A stretch of 64,000 bases of DNA from Beta vulgaris subsp. vulgaris (GCF_026745355.1 NC_079203.1:4769362-4833361), one strand, 5' to 3'; positions 1 through 12,700 are shown, numbered from the stretch's first letter. Notes: generated by a model not told the origin, from the sequence alone. Translations and numbers: made by a program.

Positions 1-3000
1 AAAGTGGATCGTGAATGAATTGGTAGATAGTTTCTGTTAAAGATTGCACTCGGCATTCTTCGAAGTCTTCAGCTTGTTGTCTATGATGTTGAATCCTTTA
101 ATGGGCAGGTTGATATTGTTTTGGGTTGAGCAAATATAAGATATTAGAAAGGCAATACATGTGTGCAGTTCACTTTTGTCGAAATTGCATTGTGGGTTGT
201 TGTAGATTATGATTGAGCTGAGAAGAAGTAAATATCAGGCAGGAAACCTTGTGGTGGTTGAAATAAATCCGAAATTCAGCATTTTTCTCTTTCTTAAAAA
301 GGATGATACTTGTGTTAATTAATGTGGACTTTTGAGAGAAAATGGCTTTTTCTTTTGATTCGGCTATGCTAGATATTCTTGTAGCAAATAGGTAAGAAAA
401 GGAAGATTGCTGGATGGTTCACTGAATTATGTGGTGATAATTCTACTGGAGGGATCTATTTAGCCCCTTTTTCATGGATGTATTTAGCAGTATACTCTTT
501 TGATAGCCTTTAAGAACATGAGATAAAGACATAAGGTGAGGTGGAATAGTAACTTATGGGGGTGTATCTTCGTTCATGGTAGGTTGAAAGGGCTATTGAA
601 AAAACTGCAGTGCAAAGTGTCAAAGAGTGTGATAATTTTAAACTTAATTCTAGCAGACGACACATGTGGCAACTGGCAATAGACTCCTGATTCGATTTAT
701 TTTATCTAAAATCATCTCTGCCTTCATTTGAGTGGAGATAATCAATAATGTCTGTGAATACTTAAACATGAATTACTAGATACTTAGTAGTTTTGTGCAC
801 GTACCAATTTTACTTAATTTTAAAATCTCTGTATGATGTGGTACATATGCAGCTTAGTTTTCAAATGCGCTCTTAACGTCTCTCTCTTTTTACTTATTTT
901 TTCTTTAAAATCTCTGTATGATGTGGTATATATCCAGCTTTAAGACAGCAAGTAGCAGAGAATAGAGTTTCCAAATGCATTCTCAATGTGTGTCTTCTTT
1001 TCCCCTCCCTTTCCTTTTCTTACCTTTCTCTATTTTGTTGGGGAATATGGCATAAGTAGCGAAGAGGGAGTAGAGTTTGGCCGTGGGGTTTGCGTATGTG
1101 AAGAATGCTAAGACGTTGTGTTGAGCGGATAGGCGATGTGGTGTGCCAATTATTTAATGTTTTCAAGCACTTCTTCATGTAGATGAAGCATTATGAAGGT
1201 GGTAACCTATAAAGCTTGGAGACATTTACCCTCAGCATTTCACCAATCAGAAAATTCACTTTCTCTAGATGCAGAAAGAGGTACAAAATGTCCCAAAAAT
1301 GCTAGGCTGTGATTTATAAGTTATGGCATCTAAAACGTCAAGAAAGCTGCAGTGGGTGAGATGCTGACAACACGTCTCTCCAATAACTTTCAGATGAATT
1401 GCTTAATATTGAAAACCCTACCATCAATTGAAGTTAATGGTGATTGGAATGGGTTGTCGTCATCAAACTTTGCGATACCCCATGGCAGATTACCCAAGGT
1501 CACTTAACAGACCACTAGAATTATTAGCTGAAGCATCGATTGAGTGAAACTTAGATGATTCCTCGAGTTTTGTAATCAATGAGTTTTGTGGTGATTGATC
1601 AATCCTTTTTAATGATGATGAAGCGAGATGGTCGAAGAACATCTAGATCCCTGAGATGAAAAGGTAGGAGGTAGGATTGGGGGAGAGAGCCATGTGGACA
1701 AGGGCATAATTCATTAACTTGTGCTGTTAGTATAAATTATAAATACTAATTCATTAGTATATATATATTTTGAAATATCTTCTTTGTAAAGTAAAATTGA
1801 AAATCTATAGAAATTATATTGTAAGAAAAAAAACTTTGTTAGAATTCATCAATTTTTTTTTAAAAGAATCTAATTTTGATATCTTCTAACATTTTAAGTC
1901 ACATATCCTTAGCTAGTGGGAAACTGACCTATGTATTAGGTGTACTAAAAGTAAGAAATGGATCACTTAGGGATTTGAGACTATGCTATGAGCTTCAAGA
2001 TTACAACGGGATCTTGGTATCTTTACTGTTATGAGGTTATGATGAATTTACTTCGGACGTTGTACCCCGCCTATCACAAATATTTTCACATGATCTTTAA
2101 CAATGTTGTTGATCATTTTATACTGAGTACTAATCAAGGAGGAGGAGCTTTGGTAACCACATTCGTCCTTATTCTTTAGTAGGTCTTCTTTTCTCTAAGC
2201 ACGAAGAAAAAAAAATTCCTTTTTGGTTTACTACTTTTTAGATTTTTTTTCTTTACATTTTCTTTTCTAAATCTTGTCTCAGCTTCCTTGCTAGATAGTT
2301 GGGTCATTAAAGGTAAATGTACGGGGAGGCTATTTTGATGCAGCTAGAAACTTAACGTCATGATTTCAATTGTTTGGAGCATGGAAATATCTTTAAATGG
2401 AATGCACTATCTTAATCCTTGTTTGTGTTTAGTAAAAAAGTTGGTTTGGGAATATGGCCTTTGAACATTCAGCTTCTTAGTTGGGACTCGGGATGACATT
2501 TTTCAAGAAGTTAGAGTGCACAAAGTGCTATTGTTTGGGAAGTAAAAGGATCGCTATCAAATTTACTGAAGTGTGCAATGGTAATTAAGGGCCTGCTTGT
2601 CAAGAGTCAAGACTAACTTTTACGCTGGAGGTGATGATTAAAATTCTAGCTAATCTCTGGTGTTACACTTCTCACGCTTATTGATGATGCACTGTTGTCA
2701 GTTTCTCTGTTAAACCAATATCAGGGATGTATTAACATTAATCCATTATTGACCTTGCCTATGCTGTTATGCATATAGTTGGTGTATTTATGCACTGTCA
2801 CTATTCCCGTTTGAACGCGTCACACTATCCCACTATTGATGTGGCGTGTTGCATTTGCTTTTGTGGAGCTTCTATGGTTTGTTTGAAGTGGAAGATTATT
2901 CAAGTTTATGTGCCTAGCAATTTAAGGTCTCAATTTTGTGTAAAAGAAAAATGTGTGTTTACCAAGGAGATGTAGTTCTTTTAAGATGAGGAATCAGTTG

Positions 3001-5058
3001 ATCTATCTTTGTGTTTTTTGTCCTTGGTGCTTTCTCTCTGACACTAGACTTTAGTTAACATCTGTTTGGACGTTGCTTTAAAGTACCAAGGATGAAATAT
3101 TAGGAATGTGAATCAATGAGTGTCAAAGGTTATATCTTTGGTGTTCCAGGTTGCAGCTCATATGTAATGATATGATCCAGCCCATTTTTGGGTAAAATCT
3201 TCATGTTAAGCACTTCTAAGTCTCTTGTGGAATAATTCATGTATACTTTGACTTAGGGTTTTTTTGTTGAGTGACAAAAATCTTGATTTTGTGAGAAATT
3301 AAGAATGGCTTGTTTCTTTAGATTAGAAAATACAGATATGGGATAATGCAATTGGTGAACCCACCATCTTCACCATGAGTGATATACGGAGTTGTGAACA
3401 TGATCAGTTTTGTCAAGGTTCCTTTATTTCAGAGTTCAGATCTTGACTGTCAGAGTTCATTGTTCCAGTTCACATTCTCTAGCTTTCAGTTTTCTTCTGG
3501 ATTTGATCTTGGCAGAGATCACATAGATTTTATTCCTGTGGATGGCTTTGGCAGATTCTGACCAGAGTCTTGTTTCACTGAGTAAAATTATACTTTGTTT
3601 GTTCTATATTAATTGCTACATTCTCCGAACTTGGAAGTTTTACATTATCTGCGACATTAGCTGATTTGCTAATGAGCTCTTTGTATCTATTTCCTCATCA
3701 CATTGGTCTCTTATCTTTCTTCATCTTTCAACTCTTCACACGGCCCTTAAAGTATGTGTCATACCGATATGTTGCAATTAATATGTGTCGTACATACATG
3801 TTGCAATTAGTATGGAAAGGAAGAAGTATAAGAAAATGAGTGGAGCAAAAAAGTTGCACGCACTCTTCAACTCCTTGCTTCCAGACCAGAAACGTTTAGC
3901 TTGTTGGGTTGGCTCAGTTGGCTTACAAGATCTTCTCTATCAAATATTGTGATTCTCATTCCTCAGTTAGTGTTCCTAGTCCTTATCATTTTAGGGTTAA
4001 TGGTGCCTCTGAATTAAGCAGCCAGCTGGCTGGGTCTTATGGTATTTCATTGCTTGCAAATAAAGTAGTTGCTCCTTGCATTATATGCCTTCTTCAGGGA
4101 TATGGCCCTTGAGGAAGAAATTCTTTGTACTTTTGGCCAAGGCTGTGATTTCTGTTTCCTTTTGTTGTTCCTATCTGGAATCAGGGAGGAAACACCAATG
4201 CATCTTAAAAAATGGGCAATAATTCATTTTTTTTTTTTTTAAAAAAATACAAATTCTAGTCCTTTCATTTACTCTATGTTAAGCAACCAATGAGACAAAA
4301 GGTTTAGGGGTAAAAGAGTAAAAAAGACTACTAAATAATGTGAATACATTTGTTGTAACTTAAAACCAATGGGGAATTTAAGTCATAAAATTACACTATA
4401 TATGGAAAGATTCAAAATAGGAACAACATATTGAAATTTTCTAGTGGAGAATACAAGAACAACAAAAGAAAACGGGCGGAGTACTTTTTTGTGAAAGTTA
4501 TATACTGATGAAAAATTTGATCTTAGCTTATAAGCTAGTGCTGATATGGGACTTTGCTGCTTTCTTATGAAAGATAGGTTTGTTAGCCAATCTGAGAAGT
4601 TGGAGAATGCTTGTCTATTTTATTTTGGAAATATTTACCAATCTGTCAGTGATTATCAAACACATCTAGCTAAATTAGCATTGTTAGCTACTGTAAGTCA
4701 AGTTGAAGTGCAGTGATACAAGCTGTTATACAAGAGGATTAAATCTCAAGTTTTTAAATTTAGGGATTATCCTTGCTGAGAAATTCGTTCCTGTTCTGAT
4801 TTTATGGTCAGTTTGAATTTACTGTGGAAGCCAAAATTTGGTTGATGTCTATGTTCTTGCTAGGGTATTTAAGTGTCCTTATGAACAAGTACATGTCTGT
4901 TTATATTTTACTACCTTTACTTGCATATGTGATTTATAACGTATGGCCACTAAATTACAAGTGCTTCAGCCAAGTCATGGCTTTCCCTCTCCTCTTCTCA
5001 AGATTTTTAAGTTATCAGTTTTTTTTTATATTCCAGCTTCCTTCTTTGTTTGCCACAG
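1..5058 (+). other. Probable long intron or 5' region of the WD40-like gene
   Basis: The stretch is T-rich on the plus strand, as plant introns usually are, and holds only short open frames (60-80 codons) with no recognisable protein similarity. The first recognised exon of the downstream gene starts at 5059 in phase 0 and lacks an initiator, so an upstream coding exon must exist. I could not find it here. Either it lies left of the window, making this a giant intron, or it is a short exon I missed. No transposon ends, tRNA or tandem repeat were recognised, apart from a short repeated phrase (AAAATCTCTGTATGATGTGG) near 822 and 906. Confidence 0.4.
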
Positions 5059-7665
5059 GAAGAGTATGATACACATGATCCGAAAGGACACTGCCCCACA
5101 ATATTGCCTTTTCTCAGAAAGAGATCAAAAATTATTGAAATTGTAGCAGCGCATGACATTGTCTTTGCTCTTGCACAGTCTGGCATCTGTGCAGCATTTA
5201 GTCGAGGTGAGTGACTGGAATTATGTGGTAGTGTCTGCAGATGCAGCTAATCTAGTCATTCAATTTTATGCTTGGTGGTCAAAATGGACTCAGATATGAA
5301 GTATTTGTGGTTGCAGAAACCAATCAGAGGATATGCTTTCTGAATGTCAGCCCAGACGAAGTCATAAGAAGTTTATTCTACAACAAAAATAATGATTCTC
5401 TTATCACAGTTTCAGTATACGCTTCTGACAATTTCAGTTCCTTGAAGTGCAGAACGACAAGGATTGAGTGCGTAAACTCTGCAACTTCTTAGATCTCTTT
5501 CTGACGTTGAGGGTTTTTGTGATGAATTAAGAGTTTAGACAATATGCTTAAGAAAATAAAGTGTAGCATCATCCCCATTTCCCACTCCCTTTTTCCCTGT
5601 CAGAAGCCTGTATCAGCATGTTCTCCTGATTTCTTCATGATATATTGCTTGCTGATATTGTCTAGATACATAAAGAGAGGAAAACCAGATGCTGGATTTG
5701 CTCTTTTTGAGTCTGAGTCACTGAAGTGGCCTGGTTTTGTAGAGTTTGATGATGTAAATGGAAAGGTGCTCACGTATTCTGCTCAGGACAGGTAGTGTGT
5801 GGCAATCGGTATTTTGTAGCTGAATCTATGTGCTTTTTGTTATTGTCCTTTCGTTCATTGTGAATTATGGCCTGATACGTGTTGAACATATTCAGTGTTT
5901 ACAAGGTATTCGATTTGAAGAACTACACAATGCTCTATTCCATTTCTGACAAAGATGTTCAAGAGATAAAGATCAGGTGATTGCTCTTATTCCTTTTTTT
6001 TTGCCATGCTAATATCTTATATTTGCAATTTTCTGGCCTGGTTGCCCTTCATCTTAGGACTTTGACTCTGTTTTGTAAGGTATCAGTCTGTGTTTGTCAT
6101 TATTGTTAATGGACCCATCTAGTAGTCTAGTCCTTTTGTTGCTTTTCCTGACAAACTCCATATCAAATTTTGTTCCCTGGATGCTATAAAGTGTTTGTAG
6201 CTCCACTGACATGCTCACCTGATGTTGGTGAACGTGGAATGAGCTTTTTAATTAGTTTGGGTTGTGTCCATGTGGTTATGATGATGCATCGGGCGAGGGG
6301 TTATTGGGGCGCATTGACTCATATCATTTTTTTAAGCAACCAGTTTAATTTTGTTCTTTGAAGGGAAAAAATGTAATCTGCTTGAATAGCCTATTGTAAG
6401 CATGATCTCCCATGTAATTCTATATACCATGTCTATGATGTTGGATTTACTATGTTTCTAGCATGTTGGTATCATTCTGCATGTGTAGTTATGTTATGAC
6501 AGTCGGTGATTTATTAGTTGATTGTCTTTTTTCTTTTCCCGTAAACAGCCCGGGGATAATGCTACTGATATATACCAAAAGTACTGGCCATGTTCCGCTG
6601 AAAATACTTTCCATTGAGGATGGTACGGTTCTGAAATCATTCCAGCATCTCATTAATCGGAGTAAAAAGGTGGACTTCATTGAACAGTTCAACGAGAAGC
6701 TTCTCGTCAAGCAAGAAAATGAAAATCTCCAGATTCTGGATGTAAAATCTCACTTTATTTTTCTTGTCAAGATTTTGTTGAATAGTTTCCATAAGACTAT
6801 TGCTAATTGCATGTTACCCCAATGTACAGGTTCGCAACTCAGAGTTGACTCAAGTCAGTAAAACCGACTTTATGACCCCGTCTGCTTTTATCTTTCTCTA
6901 CGAAAACCAGTTATTCTTGACTTTTAGGAACAGAACAGTGGCTGTTTGGAACTTCCGTGGTGAGCTTGTCACGTCCTTTGAGGACCACCTTTTGTGGCAT
7001 CCTGACTGCAACACAAACAATATATATATTACAAGTGACCAAGATCTTATTATCTCATATTGCAAGGCAGATTCTGATGATCCGATGTCAGAAGGAATCG
7101 GTAAAATTTCTAATTTTTGATCAGTTGGTTTTGTACAGAACTTGAAATTTTTTTGTAGAATATTGCATTTTACTGTTCTATCTTGATAAACAAGCTGCGA
7201 AATGAACTTACCAGCTGCTTAACTGTTGAATGTACTTTTCGCTGGTTGCTTCACAGACACTTATGGATTGATCCACAAGTTCATATAAGTGCAGATGCTG
7301 TCCGTGGTTTCCTTAGAATAGTGCTTTAAAGTTTGTTCTTGTAATTGGAATATGTAGGTGTCTTGATATTCTCTAATGGTAGTTTTATCCATCATGCAGC
7401 TGGTTCTATAAATGTGAGTAATATCTTGACGGGAAAATGCCTCGCCAAAATAAGAGCAGATAACTGCTCAAATTTGGAAGAGGATTGCAGTTGCAGTAAC
7501 AGTAACAGTAGTGGTAGTGCTTCAAAGAAGCGGGTAAAAGCTTCAAGGATTCGTAGCACGCCTGCAGAGGCTTTGGAAGATATTACAGCTCTCTTTTACG
7601 ATGAAGAGCGCAATGAGATATATACTGGAAACAGGCATGGCCTTGTTCATGTATGGTCCAACTAA
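5059..7665 (+). CDS. WD40-like (transducin) superfamily protein, C-terminal seven exons
   Basis: Seven exons join in one frame: 5059-5206, 5317-5467, 5666-5791, 5896-5976, 6549-6741, 6830-7100 and 7400-7665. All introns have GT-AG ends and every phase closes. The product resembles the plant family annotated in Arabidopsis as At2g38630/At3g54190. Recognisable stretches are DPKGHCPTILPFLRKRSKII in the first exon, then VYKVFDLKNYTMLYSISDKD, TKSTGHVPLKILSIEDGTVL, LFLTFRNRTVAVWNFRGELV and finally NRHGLVHVWSN before TAA. The last exon carries a Ser/Asn-rich and basic linker (about residues 30-60 of that exon) before the final blade-like repeat. WD repeats are degenerate, ending in variants such as VAVWN and VHVWS. 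The family is thought to form a beta-propeller scaffold; its molecular role is unknown to me. The visible part is about 411 residues; the N-terminus is missing. The nearest neighbour gene is MFAP1, about 7 kb away and convergent. Confidence 0.87.
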
Positions 7666-8708
7666 TGGTTGTATCTTCTTTTCTTCTTCGCCTTCGAAAT
7701 TGAAGGTTGTTCTTTGGGGACCCGAGTCTTGTATGTGTCAATTTAATGTTTCCCTGGACTTGTACGATTAAATGTCTGTACACCAGTGCTTTTTTTTGTT
7801 TTTGTTTTTGTTTTTGTGAGTGGTCTAGAGCTTATGCTTCTACTTTAACTCTTCCTGAAGCATGAGGTACAAAGATGTAAACCCGTCTAATGTAGTTGTA
7901 ACTAATCGGTAAGTTCATTCGTATGAAGTTCCAGCACTACTTTTATGTCAATTTTATTAGTGATCGTTTAGTGAAATTGGAGCTGAGTTGTTACCGAAAG
8001 TTTCGTGTAGGATTGATAGTTGCTCTTTATTTGGTTGAATGTGGAAACATTTTGATTTTATTTTATTTTTGACTAGGTAAGAAAGATAATTTGGGAGACT
8101 CTTTATTCGAGGGGAACTCTTGCATTGGTTATAAGGATAGAAGCAAGTGAAGAATTATTAGGGGTAGCAATAAAAGATGAGGGAGGTCATGTAACTAATT
8201 GATCAACTTTAGCTATTCAATTAGTTGCATGATGTGATGCTTGAAAAATATGGGTGAGCTATCAACTATAGAACTTGTTAGGTAGAAGTTTGATATTTTT
8301 CGTGATATTAGCTATTTGCTATGGAGTAGCTCAAAGATCTTTGAATGCGCTCATGGCAAGAAGGGTATTGTCTTCAATTACGATATTTTTCCTGTTATGT
8401 TGAATGGTAAGGAGTAAGCCATGGTGAAGATTGCAAGCAGGGCCGTTCTTGAATATTATTGGGGCTGGGACAATATATGAAAAAAAGGCTCCTAACACAT
8501 AATAAATTTAATAAGATATGTATATTTATAGGATAAAAACTAATTGAGAATTGACTAACTCATGTTTTATCAGCAATTGTTTCTTCAAAAAAAAAACTTT
8601 TTCATTTTATATGATTAATATATATCTAATATTCACTCCGTCCTACAAAGACATGGGTCACGTAATTTAAGGAATAAGTTCTATTGTGGTTACCAAATGT
8701 TATTTTTA
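7666..8708. other. 3' flank of the WD40-like gene; intergenic
   Basis: The first few hundred bases should be 3' UTR; a TTTTTG run near 7791-7817 and several AT-rich stretches follow, but I cannot fix a polyadenylation site. From about 8632 the phrase CACTCCGTCCTACAAAG looks like the end of a Stowaway-like element. A possible partner end is AAATGGAACGAAC near 9551, on the far side of the Mutator-like element, which would make the latter nested. This is tentative. Confidence 0.4.
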
Positions 8709-8717
8709 TTAAAAAAT

Positions 8718-9448
8718 GGAAATTTTGTTAATAAATACTACACTTCGGGTCCTTTTTTGAAATAAATACCTAGTTGTCTTAAATTTAATATAAATACCAA
8801 CTTTCTATCATTTCTTTTGGGATCACTATCACTTAATAGATTTTCGCAAAACCATTATTTTTGCCCCGTTAGTGTCATGTGAAATTACTTTCTACCTTCC
8901 ATTAATCTCCTCCACCACCACCACCAAAACCCCACGAAATTCACTACCCTTGCGATCCCTTCTCTCTCCTAACCACCATTCAAGGTGGTGGTGGTTTTGT
9001 AGTTGGTTAGTATTGTGGGACGCGTCGTTTTTTTGGTGGGTGGGTGGTGGTGGTCTTCTAGTTGGTTAGGGTGGTGAGGTAGGATGATTTTTGCATGGTA
9101 AGAGGTGGTGGTGGTTTTGTAGGTGGCTATGGTTGTAGGTGGGGGTGGTGGTGGTTTTGTAGGTGGTTATGGTTGTGGGTGGGGTGGTGGTGGTAGCAAC
9201 AGTGGTAAGCATGGTGTTGCATGTGGTGGTGGTGGTGGTGATGGTGGTAGGGGAACGGGAAATCGTCATTTCACGTGTCACTACTCACTAACGTAGCAAA
9301 ACTAACGTATTTTTGCAATATTCTGTCAAGTGGTAGTGATTCCAAAAAAAAATTAGTCAACCACATGGTATTTATTTAAAATTTCAGACAACCTCAGTAT
9401 TTATTTCAAAAAAGTGCCCTAAGTATGATATTTATTAACAAATTTTCT
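8718..9448. mobile_element. Mutator-like (MULE) non-autonomous foldback element
   Basis: The two ends form a long imperfect inverted repeat of about 200 bp (roughly 8718-8930 against 9240-9448). They begin GGAAATTTTGTTAATAAATA on the left and, read on the minus strand, AGAAAATTTGTTAATAAATA on the right. The flanks carry the same 9 bp, TTAAAAAAT, at 8709-8717 and 9449-9457, as expected for Mutator-type insertion. The core is a GGT-rich tandem repeat with no transposase. The 731-bp length and lack of a coding region make it non-autonomous. The target duplication is AT-rich, so its identity alone is modest evidence; together with the arms it is convincing. Confidence 0.8.
8983..9242 (+). repeat. 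GGT-rich tandem repeat in the MULE core
   Basis: A unit of about 44 bp built on GTGGTGGTGGTTTTGTAGGT followed by GGTTATGGTTGTGGGTGG occurs twice in full (about 9103-9190), with degenerate partial copies before and after. Read in one frame, a unit gives a glycine-rich string (GGGFVGGYGCGW), reminiscent of plant glycine-rich proteins. Because 44 is not a multiple of three, the frame is lost from one copy to the next, so it is not a functional coding repeat. Confidence 0.75.
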
Positions 9449-9457
9449 TTAAAAAAT

Positions 9458-10530
9458 AGATGTGATAGGAGTTGATGGGTATTTTTTATTGAGAAAGAGA
9501 GAAATCCCATAATAATAGGGACCATGCCAAAAATAATAGTGTTTAAAACTGAAATGGAACGAACAAAAAACAAAAGCGTTCTAACTATTGTGTGATGAAG
9601 TAGCCCTTAATAAATTAGATAAACTAATAACTGACGAATAAAATCAAAATATCGAAATATAGAATATATTTTATCACCCAACGCCTATAAAGAATATTAA
9701 AAATCTAAGTATAGGCTTTAGGTTGTACACATTATTTTTAACAATTTACAATTTTAAGGTATATAAGGTATAAAATCATACTAACAGAAAAATGAAATAA
9801 TATAATATAGTGGTATAAAGGAAAATCAAGAAGCAAGTTAGAGTTACTGTAAAAAGAAAAGGAAAGTAACAACTAACAGAGGAGAACAACTTTGCCAATT
9901 GTAAAAAAAAAAAAAAAAAGAAAAAAAAAACAAAAAAGAGAGAATTGCAATAACAGGTATTCGAACCCTTGAAGTCAAGCATTCTCACATTCCCAAATAA
10001 AAAACAAACAACTAAGTGTCAATCAATCAATGTCATACATTTACCTAGTGAAATGGAAATTAAGTGTCTTTGCAGGGAATATGAATAAATTCTTGTTAGG
10101 ATTATGAGCTCAAATAATGGTCTTTAATGGTTTTCAGACATTTATGGAGTAGAGGAACCAAGTTCAAAAAAGCTATTGTCCCTCTACAGATTGTATCTTG
10201 AATTTCATCCCCTAATCTCCATAGTGGTTTGGTGGTCCTTGCATCTGATACTAATCTAACCTGGAAATAATGGCTAGAGTTTAGGGATGCTTTTATTTGT
10301 TAGTTTCCTCTTTATTATTAGCTTCCTAGTTCTTTTTTGTTTTCTTCATATTACAAAGATATTGTACTTGATACTAGGGAGGTGGTTTTATTTTTATGAA
10401 GTGAATTTATGATGCTGTTGTTTCTTGATTCCAGGCCACTGATTGCTTGCAATATTGCTCTTTATTTTATTTTTTGACATCAAGTGAACTTGCATAGACG
10501 AAAGACAAAGGAAGAAATAAAGAAACATAA
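9458..10530. other. Intergenic, AT-rich
   Basis: No gene is seen. A nearly pure A tract (about 9902-9937) interrupts an otherwise AT-rich sequence. The stretch 9465-9580 may be the right part of a Stowaway-like element split by the MULE. Nothing else was recognised. Confidence 0.5.
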
Positions 10531-10862
10531 AATTAAAGTAGTCCAGGTAGATCCATACAATGCCGTCCACACCTTCGAGCTAGCTGTTGTGCCGCAACCA
10601 CCTGTGTACGCAATACCTTGATCACTTGGCATGACGTTAGTTGTTTGGCTAATGTACAAATCCGATCCATGGTCCAGTGTATGCTAATATCCATAGGTTC
10701 TTCGAAAGCAACAGTTGCACAAGTACCTGGGAATCGGTTAAAATCTTTACCTACGTAGGATATTGTTTCGTAGCCCAGGAGATCGCTCGAAGACAAGCCA
10801 TTGATGTCGTATTCCAAAATGAACTTGCTATTTTCCTGGCCATTTGGTCACGGATAGGATGT
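10530..10862 (-). pseudogene. Retroelement-type RNase H (RVT_3-like) fragment, frameshifted
   Basis: Read on the minus strand, one frame gives MACLRAISWATKQYP, then an in-frame stop, then VKILTDSQVLVQLLLSKNLW. This is the pattern of the RNase H-like domain found in plant non-LTR retrotransposons and their host-gene relatives: an alpha-helix with AL.A..WA, then the strand TDSQVLV carrying the catalytic Asp. A different frame continues with DRICTLAKQLTSCQVIKVLR and then AAQQLARRCG, matching the domain's end (R..N..A..LAR). Thus at least one stop and one frameshift break it. A 94-codon open frame on the same strand (10533-10817) covers the second half but runs out of frame over the first. No reverse transcriptase was found upstream. 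Confidence 0.5.
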
Positions 10863-11517
10863 TGAAGTTGAAATCTGACAAGATGATGATTTGCTCTACG
10901 CATGTACCAATTTTTTAATTCAACCTACTTCGAACCTATGTTTTGCCCCCAATCTGTAAATAAAAATTGTTTGTATTTTGTAAATGAAGATAGAGGTTGT
11001 ATTTGCTTCCCACTGCGCCAAGACAAACACAATTGAGCATGATTTGGCAATCCTTCTTATTTGTCATGGAACAGGATTTCAGCTGGTGGATAATATGTGG
11101 TTAGCCTTGTGATTTATCTAGAAAGAAACTTATTTGTGTAAATTCAAATATTTGGTTATTGTTGTAATTTAAAATGGATGGAAGGGGTACATTTCGAATC
11201 CAAATGTTTGGTTCTTGGCATTTTGGCTGCTATGTGAGAAATATTATTATGCTTATTTTTATGAATAATTTATGAATTTAAATTCATTGAAAAGGTGTAC
11301 AGATAAATTCTATGCAGCTCGTAGCTTGTGGAGTTGGACCTGGCAGCTGGCAGCTTGTGTTGCTGCTTGCTGCTAGCTTGTTACATTATCATATATGAGT
11401 AACAGATCCGGTCATGTGATGTCAACCGGATCAGTTTAAATCCATTGTACGAATTGACAATTAGCGCCATGTAAACTTAATGATCCGGTTTGATAAGAAA
11501 ACCGGATTAGTTAGTGG
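10863..11517. other. Intergenic; repeat-derived
   Basis: No gene is seen. A GCAGCT-rich patch lies at 11314-11385. The stretch 11405-11580 repeats the phrase ATCCGG/CCGGAT several times in both orientations, as in the GATCC-rich hAT elements elsewhere in this window, but I cannot assign its ends. Confidence 0.4.
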
Positions 11518-12700
11518 TCACCTGTGCCGACCCGATCCGGACCAAAATTGGATATGTAAGCCCGAGTTTTGACCGGATCCAATGGGCTTTTCATCCACTG
11601 GTGCTTCTAAGACTTGTTTCAGTTGTCTAATAAAAGAGTCTTGCTGCAACTCCTGATACAAAGAATCCCAGTTGATGTAACAAGAAGTAGCCATGGCACT
11701 AAGCTCCATTAAAAGCTTCATCTGCTTCATTTTTTCTAGTTTTCGGATATCCGGTCCGGTCCCAAATTTCGAATGTCCGATCGGTTTCGAAATGTTCCGG
11801 AGTTCGGATCGTATCTTTTCCGACCCGAAATTTTCAAATATCCAAAATGAACACCCCTAGCAGGTAATAATGCCTCCACTTTAACACAGCCAACACAATG
11901 CCACAATGGTCATCAATACCTTCTCATAAATTGACTTCAACCTTGCTCTACTTCCCAAGACCTTGCTGAAAAAGGCAATTGGATGGCCATACTGGGTTAA
12001 CACAACCCCTACTCGAAACCCAAACCCAGAGGCATCGGTCTCTACTATAAAAGAAAAGGAGAAGTCTAACATCTTCAATATTAGAGCTTGTGTCATAGCA
12101 GCCTTAAGAATCTCAAAGGCAGTGGTGGGTTCTAAGGACCATCCATAATTATCTTTCTTCAATTGCGCAGTGAGAGAGAGTGCTATCTATGCATACCCCT
12201 TAAAAAATTTCATCTAGTAACCTGTTACACCTAAAAACCCCTCAAGTCTTTGAGGTTTTTAGGCACTAGCCACTTAAGAATAGCCTCAATTTTGCTGACA
12301 TCCACGGCCACACTCTTACAAGAGATGACATGGCCTAAGTGTGCCACTTCATGCTTTCCAAACTCGCACTTTTTCCAAATTAGCATACAACTAATGCTGC
12401 TTCAAGACTTCTAAAACTTGTTGTACATGGAATAGGTGTTGCTCCTTGGTTTGACTGTGAAGTGTGAACCGAGATATCATAAAAGAAAGTCAGCACGAAC
12501 TTTCTTAAAAATGGTTTGAACACTTCATTCATAAGGGTTTGAAAGGTTTCAGGTGCGCTAGTGAACCCAAAGCGCATCACCAATCATTCATAATGCCCTT
12601 CATGAGTTCTAAAGGTTGTTATGGGAATATCCTACTCCTTCATTTGAATCTGATGATATCCAGATTTGAGGTCTAGCTTAGTGAACAAGGATACCACACT
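11518..12700 (-). pseudogene. Ty3/gypsy retrotransposon fragment (RT to RNase H)
   Basis: On the minus strand from 12700 leftward the translation shows LFTKLDLKSGYHQIQMKE, a stop, DIPITTFRTHEGHYE, a stop, then [19 protein letters not shown] and [16 protein letters not shown]. These are the reverse transcriptase motifs of Ty3/gypsy elements; the catalytic FxDD box reads FYDI, so one Asp is lost. A further stretch (12162-11881) gives IVETDASGFGFRVGVVLTQ and HPIAFFSKVL, the retroviral-type RNase H. A final piece (11730-11518) with YINWDSLYQELQQDSFIRQL is the linker before integrase. Gag, protease, integrase and LTRs are absent. Several stops, shifts and an inserted hAT-like piece at 11731-11863 show it is dead. 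Confidence 0.83.
11731..11863 (-). mobile_element. hAT-like element fragment inserted in the gypsy relic
   Basis: This piece separates two stretches of the gypsy protein. Its right end is TGAACACCCCTAG, which on the minus strand reads CTAGGGGTGTTCA, the same kind of terminus seen on the hAT elements at 33811 and 38433. The interior repeats TCCGG, TTCGGAT and GACCCG in both orientations. A matching left terminus and an 8-bp target duplication were not found, so it may be truncated. Confidence 0.45.

Noticed and set aside
3909..4112. 67-codon frame as the missing 5' exon of the WD40-like gene
   Set aside because: The translation shows no family words and no splice sites that would join it in phase to 5059.
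9066..9281. Thr-rich minus-strand frame over the MULE core
   Set aside because: It is a direct reading of the ACC-type repeat and ends at the element's core; no start context or homologue.
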